5,364 nt of DNA from Negativicutes bacterium UBA1444. Its GTDB lineage: Bacteria > Bacillota > Negativicutes > UBA1444. The translations under genes were made by a program, and so were the position numbers. Shown here piece after piece: positions 1-5,211 of this stretch. Numbering within the stretch: the stretch's first letter is position 1; each line of letters begins with the position of its first letter. Location: the NCBI GenBank assembly GCA_002329525.1, contig DCTI01000079.1:6477-11840 (forward strand), in the 5' to 3' direction. Under the pieces are notes generated by a model. The model searched no databases. It was not told the origin of the DNA and saw only the letters and a program-made list of their open reading frames with translations.

Positions 1-32
1 CGTTGTTTCCGGAGCCTGCTCAGTATTTTCAT
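1..32 (-). CDS. Partial gene, N-terminus only; possibly a second TadE/TadG-like pilus protein
   Basis: An ATG at 30-32 opens a frame that runs off the window edge after MKILSRLRKQ plus the first two bases of an Arg codon (CG). A run of Gs (40-46), overlapping the tadE stop codon, sits 7 bases before it and can act as a Shine-Dalgarno sequence. The gene would start 13 bases after tadE. A short basic leader ending in Arg, directly behind a TadE gene, is what a second TadE or a TadG-like protein would show (typically followed by Gly-Gln). That continuation is outside the window, so the family is inferred from context only. Confidence 0.5.
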   Translation of the reverse strand, partial: MKILSRLRKQ

Positions 33-45
33 CGTACAGCCCCCC

Positions 46-426
46 CTATTCTACCCGCATAATGGAAGTTCCCGAAATCGGGATCGGATTTTGGGGAAAC
101 ATCGCACTAAACAACGGAGTAATCAGTGGCACATGCTTCGTCACCGTTATGGTGACCTGAGCGCCCCGCACACGGCTCGCCGGCATGATGTCAGTGTCGG
201 AAGGCGATGTGGCCGCTGCGTTTACCGCAGCGACAATCTCATCGTCCGAACCGCCGAGCGTCGCCACGCGGGCGCCTTCCCGCGCCGCATGTGTAACGAG
301 AAGATATTCATGGAACAACAACCCAAACTGTACCATTCCCACGATAAGGAGGATCAGGACGGGCAACACCATGGCAAATTCCACCAAGGCCTGCCCCCGT
401 TCCCGTCTTGTCCGGATTTCCCGCAT
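46..426 (-). CDS. tadE: TadE-like pseudopilin of the Tad/Flp pilus
   Basis: A 126-residue membrane-anchored protein of the TadE family, minor pseudopilins that are cut by a prepilin peptidase and help pilus assembly at the inner membrane. Visible evidence: a basic leader (residues 1-11, rich in Arg), then RGQALVEF. Cleavage after Gly11 would place Glu at +5 and Phe at +6, as in prepilins. A hydrophobic segment follows (about 17-38), then the family-typical THAAREGARVA (45-55) and a small soluble C-terminal part. I chose the ATG at 424-426 because AGGAGG (435-440) lies 8 bases upstream. A longer in-frame TTG start at 465 would overlap tadB and has no such site. The gene starts 19 bases after the tadB stop. 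tadC is usually found between tadB and tadE but is not there. The family call is firm; TadE versus another TadE/G paralogue is less so. Confidence 0.85.
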   Translation of the reverse strand: MREIRTRRERGQALVEFAMVLPVLILLIVGMVQFGLLFHEYLLVTHAAREGARVATLGGSDDEIVAAVNAAATSPSDTDIMPASRVRGAQVTITVTKHVPLITPLFSAMFPQNPIPISGTSIMRVE

Positions 427-434
427 ACGCTTCG

Positions 435-440
435 CCTCCT
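435..440 (-). promoter_or_regulatory. Ribosome binding site that sets the tadE start
   Basis: AGGAGG on the minus strand, inside the longer GGGGAGGAGG, lies 8 bases before the ATG at 424-426. It sits in the short tadB-tadE gap and supports the internal ATG over the upstream TTG at 465. Confidence 0.8.
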
Positions 441-445
441 CCCCG

Positions 446-1414
446 CTACACTTCAATCGCCACAATACGGCGGATCAGGAGTATGCCGACCAGTTGTCCG
501 GCCAAAGCTCCCGCCAGAAGCATCCTGCCGACCGGATGGACGAACAGCAGACTGATATATTCCGGATTGATCACATAGATCGACAACGAAAGTCCGAATG
601 GCAGCAGGCCGACAATCAGTCCCGATATCCGGCCCTGGGCGGTGAGGGTTTTGATTTCATTCCGGATTCGGACCCGCTCGCGAATCGTCCGTGCGATGTT
701 GTCGAGGATCTCCGCCAGGTTTCCGCCAACCTGACGCTGGATCAACACCGAAGTGATGACCAGGTCGAAGTCTTTGGAATTCACCCGTTTCGCCATACTC
801 ACCAGGGCGTCTTCCATCGGAATGCCCAGATTGGTTTCCTTGACGGTCCGGGCGAATTCAACCGAGATGGGCGGTAGCATTTCGCGGGCCACCATATCGA
901 AGGACTGGGTGAAACTGTAACCCGTCCGCAGCGAGTTGGCCGCCAAAGTCAGGGCGTCGCCCAGCTGTTGGGCGAAGGCTTTCACGCGGCGTTTCCGGCA
1001 AATCTGAAGCACGGCGAACGGAATGCAGAACAGCAGCGCAGCCATGACCAGCGCTTTCCATAAAGTTCCGTGACTGCCAAGATGCCCGAACAGAAACCCC
1101 AAAAATCCCAGGCTCAGGCAAATCACCATGAATTCGGCGCCGGTGAAGGAGATCGCCGCCTGCTGCAGCCGAAAATCCAGATCACGCAGCCATCGCGGCG
1201 AACCCAGGATCAAGCTCGCCTTGCGGAGGAGTCCCCGGACCCCTTTAGGATTGTTTCTTTCCCTTCCCGACGACCCTCCGGACATGTTTTGCATGGCGTC
1301 GACGAGGTGTTTCAGGCGTTCCACGCTTTCCTGATCCTCGGCCACCAATTTACTGAGCAGCAAAAATATCACCATCAGCGATACAAATACCCCGACGGAT
1401 ATCAGCAATACCAT
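446..1414 (-). CDS. tadB: TadB, inner-membrane platform protein of the Tad pilus (type II secretion F family)
   Basis: A 322-residue polytopic membrane protein, homologous to GspF/PilC platform proteins, which in Tad systems pairs with TadC and couples the TadA ATPase to pilin extrusion. Membrane segments are seen at about residues 2-22, 94-112, 118-138, 263-283 and 297-315. The cytoplasmic GspF-type domain (about 146-262) carries LRTGYSFTQSFDMVA, the QVGGNLAEILDNIA stretch (228-241) and LTAQGRISGLIVGLLP (257-272), which is typical of TadB rather than TadC. The start is the ATG at 1412-1414, with GGAGGAG just upstream. An in-frame TTG at 1429 would give five more residues but lies inside the ribosome binding region. 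It begins 15 bases after the tadZ stop. TadA/CpaF, normally encoded immediately upstream, is absent here. Confidence 0.92.
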   Translation of the reverse strand: MVLLISVGVFVSLMVIFLLLSKLVAEDQESVERLKHLVDAMQNMSGGSSGRERNNPKGVRGLLRKASLILGSPRWLRDLDFRLQQAAISFTGAEFMVICLSLGFLGFLFGHLGSHGTLWKALVMAALLFCIPFAVLQICRKRRVKAFAQQLGDALTLAANSLRTGYSFTQSFDMVAREMLPPISVEFARTVKETNLGIPMEDALVSMAKRVNSKDFDLVITSVLIQRQVGGNLAEILDNIARTIRERVRIRNEIKTLTAQGRISGLIVGLLPFGLSLSIYVINPEYISLLFVHPVGRMLLAGALAGQLVGILLIRRIVAIEV

Positions 1415-1420
1415 CCGTCT

Positions 1421-1427
1421 CTCCTCC
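1421..1427 (-). promoter_or_regulatory. Ribosome binding site that sets the tadB start
   Basis: GGAGGAG on the minus strand ends 6 bases before the ATG at 1412-1414 (8 bases counted from GGAGG). It lies directly after the tadZ stop codon (1430-1432). This leaves no room for a gene or gene remnant between tadZ and tadB. Confidence 0.8.
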
Positions 1428-1429
1428 AA

Positions 1430-2635
1430 TCAGCCGAAAATGTCCAAAACCTTTGCCGCCATGCTTTTGGGCGGCGCGCTCACTTCCAGCGGCGCCAGTT
1501 TTTGCGCGAGCTGGAACACTGTCTGAGCCACCGCGGAATGATGATTGGCCAGAACAAACGGAGTCCCGTGATTTATGGAAGGCAGAACCGTCTTCCCATC
1601 GCTGGGGATGGTTGCAAAAAACTTCAGGTTCAAAGACTTCTCAACCTGTTGCACGCTCAACCCGCCTGCCGAATTTGCCCGATTCAACACAATATGAACC
1701 TTGTCTTCGCCATATTTCAACGATTGCAGGATTTCCAGACAGAGCTTCATGTTCTTCAGCGTCGGCAGATCCGACCCCGCCAACACCACGATCGCGTCGG
1801 ATTCATCCAGTACCGACAGGGTGATTTCATTCAAATCCGTGGCTGTATCCACCACAACATATTCATATTTTTTCTTCAGCTGCGCCAGAATTGCTTTCAG
1901 GTTCCCGCCGGTAATGGCTTCCGCCAGTTCCGGACGATTGGGGGCCGCCAGCAGCGACAGCCGGTCATTATAGGCCGTCATATAGGTTTCCAGCGACATT
2001 TCGTCGAGAAGTTCCCCTTCCGCGACGGCGTCGGCGATGGATGCCCGGGGAACGAGGTTGAGGTACGTCGCGACATCGCCGAATTGCAGGTTGGCGTCCA
2101 GAATCCCGACCCGGGCATTCGGCCGTTCCGCGAAGGCTACCGCAAGATTTACGGCAATGGTCGTTTTCCCGGCGCCGCCCTTACTGGAAATAATACTGAT
2201 GACCTTCCCGGGTTGCGGGGAAGCGGAGCTTCCCTGCCGAAAAACGCTCTTAAATCGCTGTTGCTGCTTGAACACTTGCCGCACCATGGTCACCAGTTCG
2301 GTGTCGTCAAACGGCTTGATCAGGTAATTTTTGGCGCCGGCCAGCAACGCCCGCTGCAAATACTCCTGTTTCCCCTGCGTGCTCATGACGAGGATCGCCG
2401 CTTCCGGCGCTTCCACGCTCAACCGCTCGATCACGTCAATGCCGTTGCCGCCCCGTACATTGGCATCCAGCAAAATGATATCCAGGTTCAGTGTTTTGGC
2501 CCGGGCAATCGCTTCCTCGCCGGTCCCGGCCTGACCCGCCACTTCAATTTCCGGGTGAGACTCCATCAACTTTTTCAAACTTTCCCGGGTCGTCGCCAAC
2601 TCATCAACGATTAGCGTCTTGATTTTGTCGGACAT
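1430..2635 (-). CDS. tadZ: TadZ/CpaE: receiver domain fused to a ParA/MinD-type ATPase, pilus localisation
   Basis: A 401-residue cytoplasmic protein of the TadZ/CpaE family, which places the Tad machine in the cell. Residues 5-122 form a response-regulator receiver domain with all core residues present: acidic Asp11/Glu12, phospho-acceptor Asp57 (in DIILLDANV), Ser85/Thr86 and Lys107 in IKPFD. Residues about 144-385 form a MinD/ParA-like ATPase with deviant Walker A KGGAGKTT (152-159, signature Lys152, catalytic Lys157), the switch region LDANLQFGDV (Asp180) and Walker B VVVDTATD (Asp263). The start ATG overlaps the end of rcpA by 32 bases and has AGGAGG 8 bases upstream, inside rcpA, suggesting translational coupling. 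Many proteobacterial TadZ receivers are degenerate; this one looks able to be phosphorylated. No histidine kinase is in the window. The family is certain; whether it is phosphorylated is inference. Confidence 0.94.
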   Translation of the reverse strand: MSDKIKTLIVDELATTRESLKKLMESHPEIEVAGQAGTGEEAIARAKTLNLDIILLDANVRGGNGIDVIERLSVEAPEAAILVMSTQGKQEYLQRALLAGAKNYLIKPFDDTELVTMVRQVFKQQQRFKSVFRQGSSASPQPGKVISIISSKGGAGKTTIAVNLAVAFAERPNARVGILDANLQFGDVATYLNLVPRASIADAVAEGELLDEMSLETYMTAYNDRLSLLAAPNRPELAEAITGGNLKAILAQLKKKYEYVVVDTATDLNEITLSVLDESDAIVVLAGSDLPTLKNMKLCLEILQSLKYGEDKVHIVLNRANSAGGLSVQQVEKSLNLKFFATIPSDGKTVLPSINHGTPFVLANHHSAVAQTVFQLAQKLAPLEVSAPPKSMAAKVLDIFG

Positions 2636-3875
2636 TTGTTTGCCCTCCTGCCGGCTTTTGATCCATATGCTCCTTCAATTCCGGGGACACGGGCGGCACC
2701 AAGGCGAGAGGATCGACGATCGTCGGCGTCACCAGGATGATCAGCTCCGTTTCCTCTTTGGTAAAGCTCGAGCTCCGGAACAATTGTCCGATGATCGGTA
2801 AATCCCCCAAAAACGGCAACTTGGTAACGTCACGGGTGATATTGTTGCCAATCAGCCCGCCGATGGCCATGCTCTGACCGGATGGCAGCGCGATGGACGA
2901 TTCCGCCACGCGTGTCCGGATCGGCGGGATCGACAGAGTGGAGGAAATCGCGATTCTGTGGCTAGAATCCCACTCGACGGCGCTGACTTCCGCTTTGATT
3001 TTGCTCGTGATCACTCCTTCGCGGCTGGCTTCCGGCGTGATGATCAACTTCACGCCATAATCCTTCCATTCGACAGTGACTGAACCGTTCTGGTTGCTGA
3101 CCGGGACCGGGATCTGCCCGCCCACCAGGATATTCGCCTTGTCGCCGCTGAGCGTGACCATGTTGGGCTGGGACAGCAACTTGGCGTCGCCATTCCGGAT
3201 CAGCAAATCCAACTGCGCGTTGATCGGGGCGAATGTGCCAAGATTGCCGAATGTGTTCGGCGACCAGGGATTGACCTGGCTCTGGCCGGCATAGAAGATT
3301 CCCGGCGAGGTCGTGCCGTCGCCGCTGTAAAATTTCAGGCCCAGATCTTGGGTTTTCGCGCGGTTGATTTCAACAATCTTCGCTTCGATTTTGATTTGGA
3401 TCGGTTTGGTGATTTCCAGCAGATTCACCACTTTTTCGGCGTAGGCGCCGGCGATTTTCTCGGCCCGGGCCCGCTGGTACTGGTCGCTGATCGTCCCTTC
3501 CAGAATGATTGTTTTATTGACTTTCGCCACCCGGATGTCGGGATAGCCGAGAATGCGCTTGATTTCGTTGGCAATCCCCGGATCGGCGGCCGACACCTCG
3601 ACCTGGAAATTCTGCCGGCCCTCGCCGGACCACACGATCAAGTTGGTGGAGCCGGTCTGCTTGCCGACGAGAATCAGCTCCGAACTGGAGGCGACCACCA
3701 CGTCCGCCACTTCCGGGTCGGCGATCGCGGCCCGCTGCAAGCCGTCAATGTTGAGCGTCCGCGACTGCCCGGATCCCAGGGAAATCTGCTCGATCGCCCC
3801 GGCCGCCAAAACCGGCATTGTTGTGATGATCAAGAATATGAGCAATATGACGCCGGTGGCAAAAGTCTTTTTCAC
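2604..3875 (-). CDS. rcpA: RcpA/CpaC, outer-membrane secretin of the Tad pilus
   Basis: A 423-residue secretin that forms the outer-membrane pore through which the Flp pilus passes. A signal peptide is clear (residues 1 to about 25: Lys-Lys, hydrophobic core, then PVLAAGA). It is followed by the N-terminal pilus-secretin domain (about 28-95, with LSLG-like and AIADPEVADVVV segments) and a BON-like domain (about 99-155). The secretin core (about 222-388) carries VEWKDYGVKLIITP, LPFLGDLPIIGQLFRSSSF and ELIILVTPTIVDP. The C-terminal tail (about 389-423) is hydrophilic. The start is GTG (3873-3875); the ATG overlapping it is out of frame and followed at once by TGA. A G-rich site at 3880-3887 overlaps the cpaB stop codon, and the gap to cpaB is 11 bases. 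A lipoprotein pilotin or RcpB is not seen. The encoded secretin implies a cell with an outer membrane. Confidence 0.94.
   Translation of the reverse strand: MKKTFATGVILLIFLIITTMPVLAAGAIEQISLGSGQSRTLNIDGLQRAAIADPEVADVVVASSSELILVGKQTGSTNLIVWSGEGRQNFQVEVSAADPGIANEIKRILGYPDIRVAKVNKTIILEGTISDQYQRARAEKIAGAYAEKVVNLLEITKPIQIKIEAKIVEINRAKTQDLGLKFYSGDGTTSPGIFYAGQSQVNPWSPNTFGNLGTFAPINAQLDLLIRNGDAKLLSQPNMVTLSGDKANILVGGQIPVPVSNQNGSVTVEWKDYGVKLIITPEASREGVITSKIKAEVSAVEWDSSHRIAISSTLSIPPIRTRVAESSIALPSGQSMAIGGLIGNNITRDVTKLPFLGDLPIIGQLFRSSSFTKEETELIILVTPTIVDPLALVPPVSPELKEHMDQKPAGGQTNVRQNQDANR
2644..2649 (-). promoter_or_regulatory. Ribosome binding site of tadZ, inside the rcpA coding region
   Basis: AGGAGG on the minus strand lies 8 bases before the tadZ ATG (2633-2635). 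Both lie within the last codons of rcpA, so ribosomes finishing rcpA pass over the tadZ start. Confidence 0.8.
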
Positions 3876-3886
3876 ATTTCTCCCCC

Positions 3887-4744
3887 CTATTGGATTTTGG
3901 TGCCCCGGATGATCACGATCCCCGAGGTATTGCCCTGGGAGGATCTGCCCGACGGCGCACAGGATGGTTCCGGACCAGACTGCGGCGCTTGCCGGGCCTG
4001 GCGATCGCCGACGAGATCGGCGGATGAAACCGGGTGGGCTGTATAGGTTGCGACTTCCTGGAAATAGGGACGCAAGGCGAATCGAACTTTGCCTTTTTCC
4101 TCCGCCAGGGTGATCCGGGCCGCGTCGTCCGGGGAAACCGCCAGCGTAATGCTCGTGAGCTTGCTGCGCGTCAGTTCTTTGGCTGTTTCCTTCGCCAGGG
4201 ACTCGTTGTCCGCGCCCGCCAAACTGTCCCGATTCACCGAAAGCACCGCAATATTTTGCATCGCCATTTGGGTGACTGATCCGCCGCCGGCCTCGGCCTC
4301 AACCGTGACCAACACATCGACGTAATCGCCGGCTTTGAGCAATCCGGCCACGCCGGTCACTTCGGTGGCGGCGACGGTAAGCGCCCGTTTCCCGGGCGGA
4401 ATGACCCAACTGAATCCGGATTTCGCTCCGGGAAGCAGCAATCGCCGCTCCAGCACCTGCTCGCCGGCGACGATCTCTTCGCGGGTCATCGTTCCCACCG
4501 CTTTCGGCAGTTCCCGCACGGCGCCCGGTTGGATATATTCTTTCGGCACCCGTTGTTCCTGGACCATTTCCGGGGCAATCCGGGTTCTGGTGGGAATGTT
4601 CGTCTTAGCGACCAGCACGGTCTCGCCGTCCGATGACACCGTCTTCGTGGCGGCCGACTGCAGGAATGTATAAATCATGGATGCCGTGACCAGACTGAGC
4701 ACCAACGCAATCACAAACAAACTTTTTTTTTGCAGTTTCTCCAA
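3887..4744 (-). CDS. cpaB: CpaB/RcpC, periplasmic Tad pilus assembly protein with SAF domain
   Basis: A 285-residue protein of the CpaB/RcpC family, thought to work with the secretin in the envelope. It has a single N-terminal membrane anchor (residues 8-29) and a SAF domain (about 41-104, including ETVLVAKTNIPTRTRI and VAGEQVLERRLL). The RcpC/CpaB domain follows (about 111-228, with IPPGKRALTVAA and LLKAGDYVDVLVT). A Pro/Ser/Gln-rich linker (about 245-274) comes next, and then the conserved-looking end VIIRGTK. I chose the TTG at 4742-4744 because AAGGGGG (4753-4759) lies 8 bases upstream; an in-frame TTG at 4768 adds eight residues without a comparable site. A run of nine A (minus strand, 4723-4731) falls in codons 5-8. 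The spacer before it holds possible RNA structure that could control this start. Confidence 0.9.
   Translation of the reverse strand: MEKLQKKSLFVIALVLSLVTASMIYTFLQSAATKTVSSDGETVLVAKTNIPTRTRIAPEMVQEQRVPKEYIQPGAVRELPKAVGTMTREEIVAGEQVLERRLLLPGAKSGFSWVIPPGKRALTVAATEVTGVAGLLKAGDYVDVLVTVEAEAGGGSVTQMAMQNIAVLSVNRDSLAGADNESLAKETAKELTRSKLTSITLAVSPDDAARITLAEEKGKVRFALRPYFQEVATYTAHPVSSADLVGDRQARQAPQSGPEPSCAPSGRSSQGNTSGIVIIRGTKIQ
4723..4731 (-). repeat. Nine-base poly-A tract at the 5' end of cpaB
   Basis: The coding strand has nine consecutive A within codons 5-8 of cpaB (Gln-Lys-Lys-Ser), just before the membrane anchor. Homopolymers of this length are known sites of polymerase slippage and of sequencing error. 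The frame is open as given. Confidence 0.9.
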
Positions 4745-4752
4745 CGCTCTCG

Positions 4753-4759
4753 CCCCCTT
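4753..4759 (-). promoter_or_regulatory. Ribosome binding site of cpaB
   Basis: AAGGGGG on the minus strand, 8 bases before the TTG at 4742-4744. The segment TAAGGGG (4754-4760) is exactly complementary to CCCCTTA at 4861-4867 in the same transcript, so this site could be masked by base pairing. Confidence 0.65.
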
Positions 4760-4813
4760 ATACGCCAAGCATCCCGGTTTTCAAATTATGGATTGGTAAG
4801 CGCCCCAACCTCA

Positions 4814-4827
4814 TGACCCCAGGGTCA
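4814..4827. promoter_or_regulatory. Palindrome TGACCC-CA-GGGTCA, possible operator or small hairpin
   Basis: Two perfect 6-base arms are separated by two bases. As DNA it is a symmetric site suited to a dimeric regulator. As RNA it would form a 5-bp stem with a 4-base loop. It lies 55 bases before the cpaB ribosome binding site. Confidence 0.4.
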
Positions 4828-4840
4828 ATGCCAAACTCCT

Positions 4841-4860
4841 GTCCCGCTCACTGCGGGGAC
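4841..4860 (-). other. GC-rich stem-loop, 7 bp with one bulge
   Basis: The arms GTCCCGC and GCGGGGAC (plus strand) pair over 7 bp with one bulged base and a 5-base loop. It stands three bases beyond the 12-bp stem-loop in transcript order, forming a tandem pair. Confidence 0.55.
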
Positions 4861-4863
4861 TAA

Positions 4864-4893
4864 GGGGTATCCTGTCGACTTACAGAATACCCC
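4864..4893 (-). other. Strong 12-bp stem-loop in the flp-cpaB spacer
   Basis: The minus-strand RNA pairs GGGGUAUUCUGU with ACAGGAUACCCC over 12 bp, with a 6-base loop and a single G-U wobble. In the plus-strand RNA the same position would be a C-A mismatch, which favours a structure acting in the flp-cpaB transcript. No U-tract follows (UUAG), so it is not a standard intrinsic terminator. Its 3' arm contains CCCC, which with the next bases UUA is complementary to the cpaB ribosome binding site. Confidence 0.65.
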
Positions 4894-4930
4894 CCGGCGA
4901 AACCTGTTGATAGTGCCTGCCCGGATCAGG

Positions 4931-4961
4931 ATAAAGGCTGACACCGTCGAAATAGTGTCAA
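4931..4961 (-). promoter_or_regulatory. Possible weak promoter for cpaB and downstream genes
   Basis: A perfect TTGACA (minus strand, 4956-4961) lies in the spacer, but the best -10-like hexamer (CTTTAT, 4931-4936) is 19 bases away, longer than the optimal 17, and poor. The -35 overlaps one arm of the TGACAC/GTGTCA dyad (4939-4944, 4955-4960), an arrangement that could serve as an operator. Low confidence. Confidence 0.25.
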
Positions 4962-4975
4962 ATCACATCGAAAAC

Positions 4976-4997
4976 CCTGATCATTTTGATATCAAGG
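4976..4997 (-). terminator. Weak terminator-like stem at the end of flp
   Basis: CCTTGAT and ATCAGG on the minus strand pair over 6 bp with one bulge and a 9-base loop. They are followed by one G and then TTTT (4971-4974). The stem is A/T-rich and overlaps the flp stop codon. At most it would give partial termination between flp and cpaB. Confidence 0.25.
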
Positions 4998-5171
4998 AGC
5001 CGGCGTTGTCAATGCGGCTGAGACTCTGCCGAATGTTGCCGCAGCGTTAGTGCCGATCGGACCCAGTGCCACCATGGCCACGATGGCAACCAATGCAAGA
5101 ATCAGGCCGTATTCCACCATGCCTTGCCCCTTCCTGTTTTGGAGAACCAGTTTCACCATTTCCAACATCAT
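4992..5171 (-). CDS. flp: Flp-type major prepilin
   Basis: A 59-residue prepilin, the subunit of the Tad/Flp pilus, inserted in the inner membrane and cut by a dedicated prepilin peptidase before assembly. The leader (residues 1-15) is short and basic at its end (NRKG). The motif KGQGMVEYGLIL follows: cleavage after Gly15 gives a mature 44-residue subunit with Glu at +5 and Tyr at +6, the Flp hallmark. A hydrophobic helix spans about 22-40 (ending LGPIG), then a small polar and Ala-rich tail ends in TTPAP. AAGGAGGG stands 4 bases before the first ATG and 7 before the second (5166-5168). The second start, giving 58 residues, is therefore equally possible. It is first in the cluster, as usual for flp, and has the strongest ribosome binding site, which suits a highly made subunit. 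Confidence 0.93.
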   Translation of the reverse strand: MMLEMVKLVLQNRKGQGMVEYGLILALVAIVAMVALGPIGTNAAATFGRVSAALTTPAP

Positions 5172-5175
5172 GAAA

Positions 5176-5183
5176 CCCTCCTT
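5176..5183 (-). promoter_or_regulatory. Strong ribosome binding site of flp
   Basis: AAGGAGGG on the minus strand, the best Shine-Dalgarno match in the window. It is followed by TTTC and two consecutive ATG codons. Spacing from the core GGAGG is 5 bases to the first ATG and 8 to the second. Confidence 0.9.
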
Positions 5184-5197
5184 AAAATTTTTATTGT

Positions 5198-5211
5198 CAG
5201 ATTTTCATCTG
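5198..5211 (-). other. Small hairpin with GAAA loop upstream of flp
   Basis: CAGAT-GAAA-ATCTG on the minus strand forms a 5-bp stem closed by a GAAA tetraloop, 14 bases before the flp ribosome binding site. If transcribed, it would be a compact 5' leader hairpin of the kind that can stabilise an mRNA. Its role is inferred. Confidence 0.4.

Larger units (their letters stand above)
4745..4991 (-). other. Spacer between flp and cpaB: no gene, several potential RNA stems
   Basis: This is the only long gap inside the cluster; I found no convincing coding frame in it. In transcript order it holds a weak terminator-like stem (4976-4997), a TGACAC/GTGTCA dyad (4939-4944 and 4955-4960), a 12-bp stem-loop (4864-4893), a 7-bp GC-rich hairpin (4841-4860), a TGACCC/GGGTCA dyad (4814-4827), a weak stem (4790-4810), then the cpaB ribosome binding site. 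It matches no riboswitch class I can recognise by eye. It probably forms a structured 5' leader for cpaB or a processing/attenuation region that lets flp be expressed more strongly than the assembly genes; this role is inferred. Confidence 0.5.

Noticed and set aside
185..877. A 230-codon open frame on the plus strand
   Set aside because: It is antisense to tadB and tadE, crosses their junction, and has low-complexity composition typical of a shadow.
858..1121. An 87-codon minus-strand frame
   Set aside because: It lies wholly inside tadB in another frame and has no domain or start signal of its own.
1070..2614. A 514-codon open frame on the plus strand
   Set aside because: It lies opposite tadZ and tadB, whose protein families are certain. 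Its translation is rich in Arg, Gln, His and Phe with no recognisable domain, as expected for the reverse strand of GC-rich coding sequence, and it has no convincing ribosome binding site.
3348..4046. A 232-codon open frame on the plus strand
   Set aside because: It is antisense to the secretin and the end of cpaB, spans their junction, and shows no domain or signal; a shadow frame.
4864..4893. Reading the 12-bp stem-loop as a classical rho-independent terminator
   Set aside because: The stem is strong, but neither strand has a U-tract after it.
4745..4991. A known riboswitch (for example cyclic di-GMP, cobalamin or ydaO type) in the flp-cpaB spacer
   Set aside because: I looked for their conserved core segments on the minus strand and did not find them by eye; an Infernal search would be decisive.
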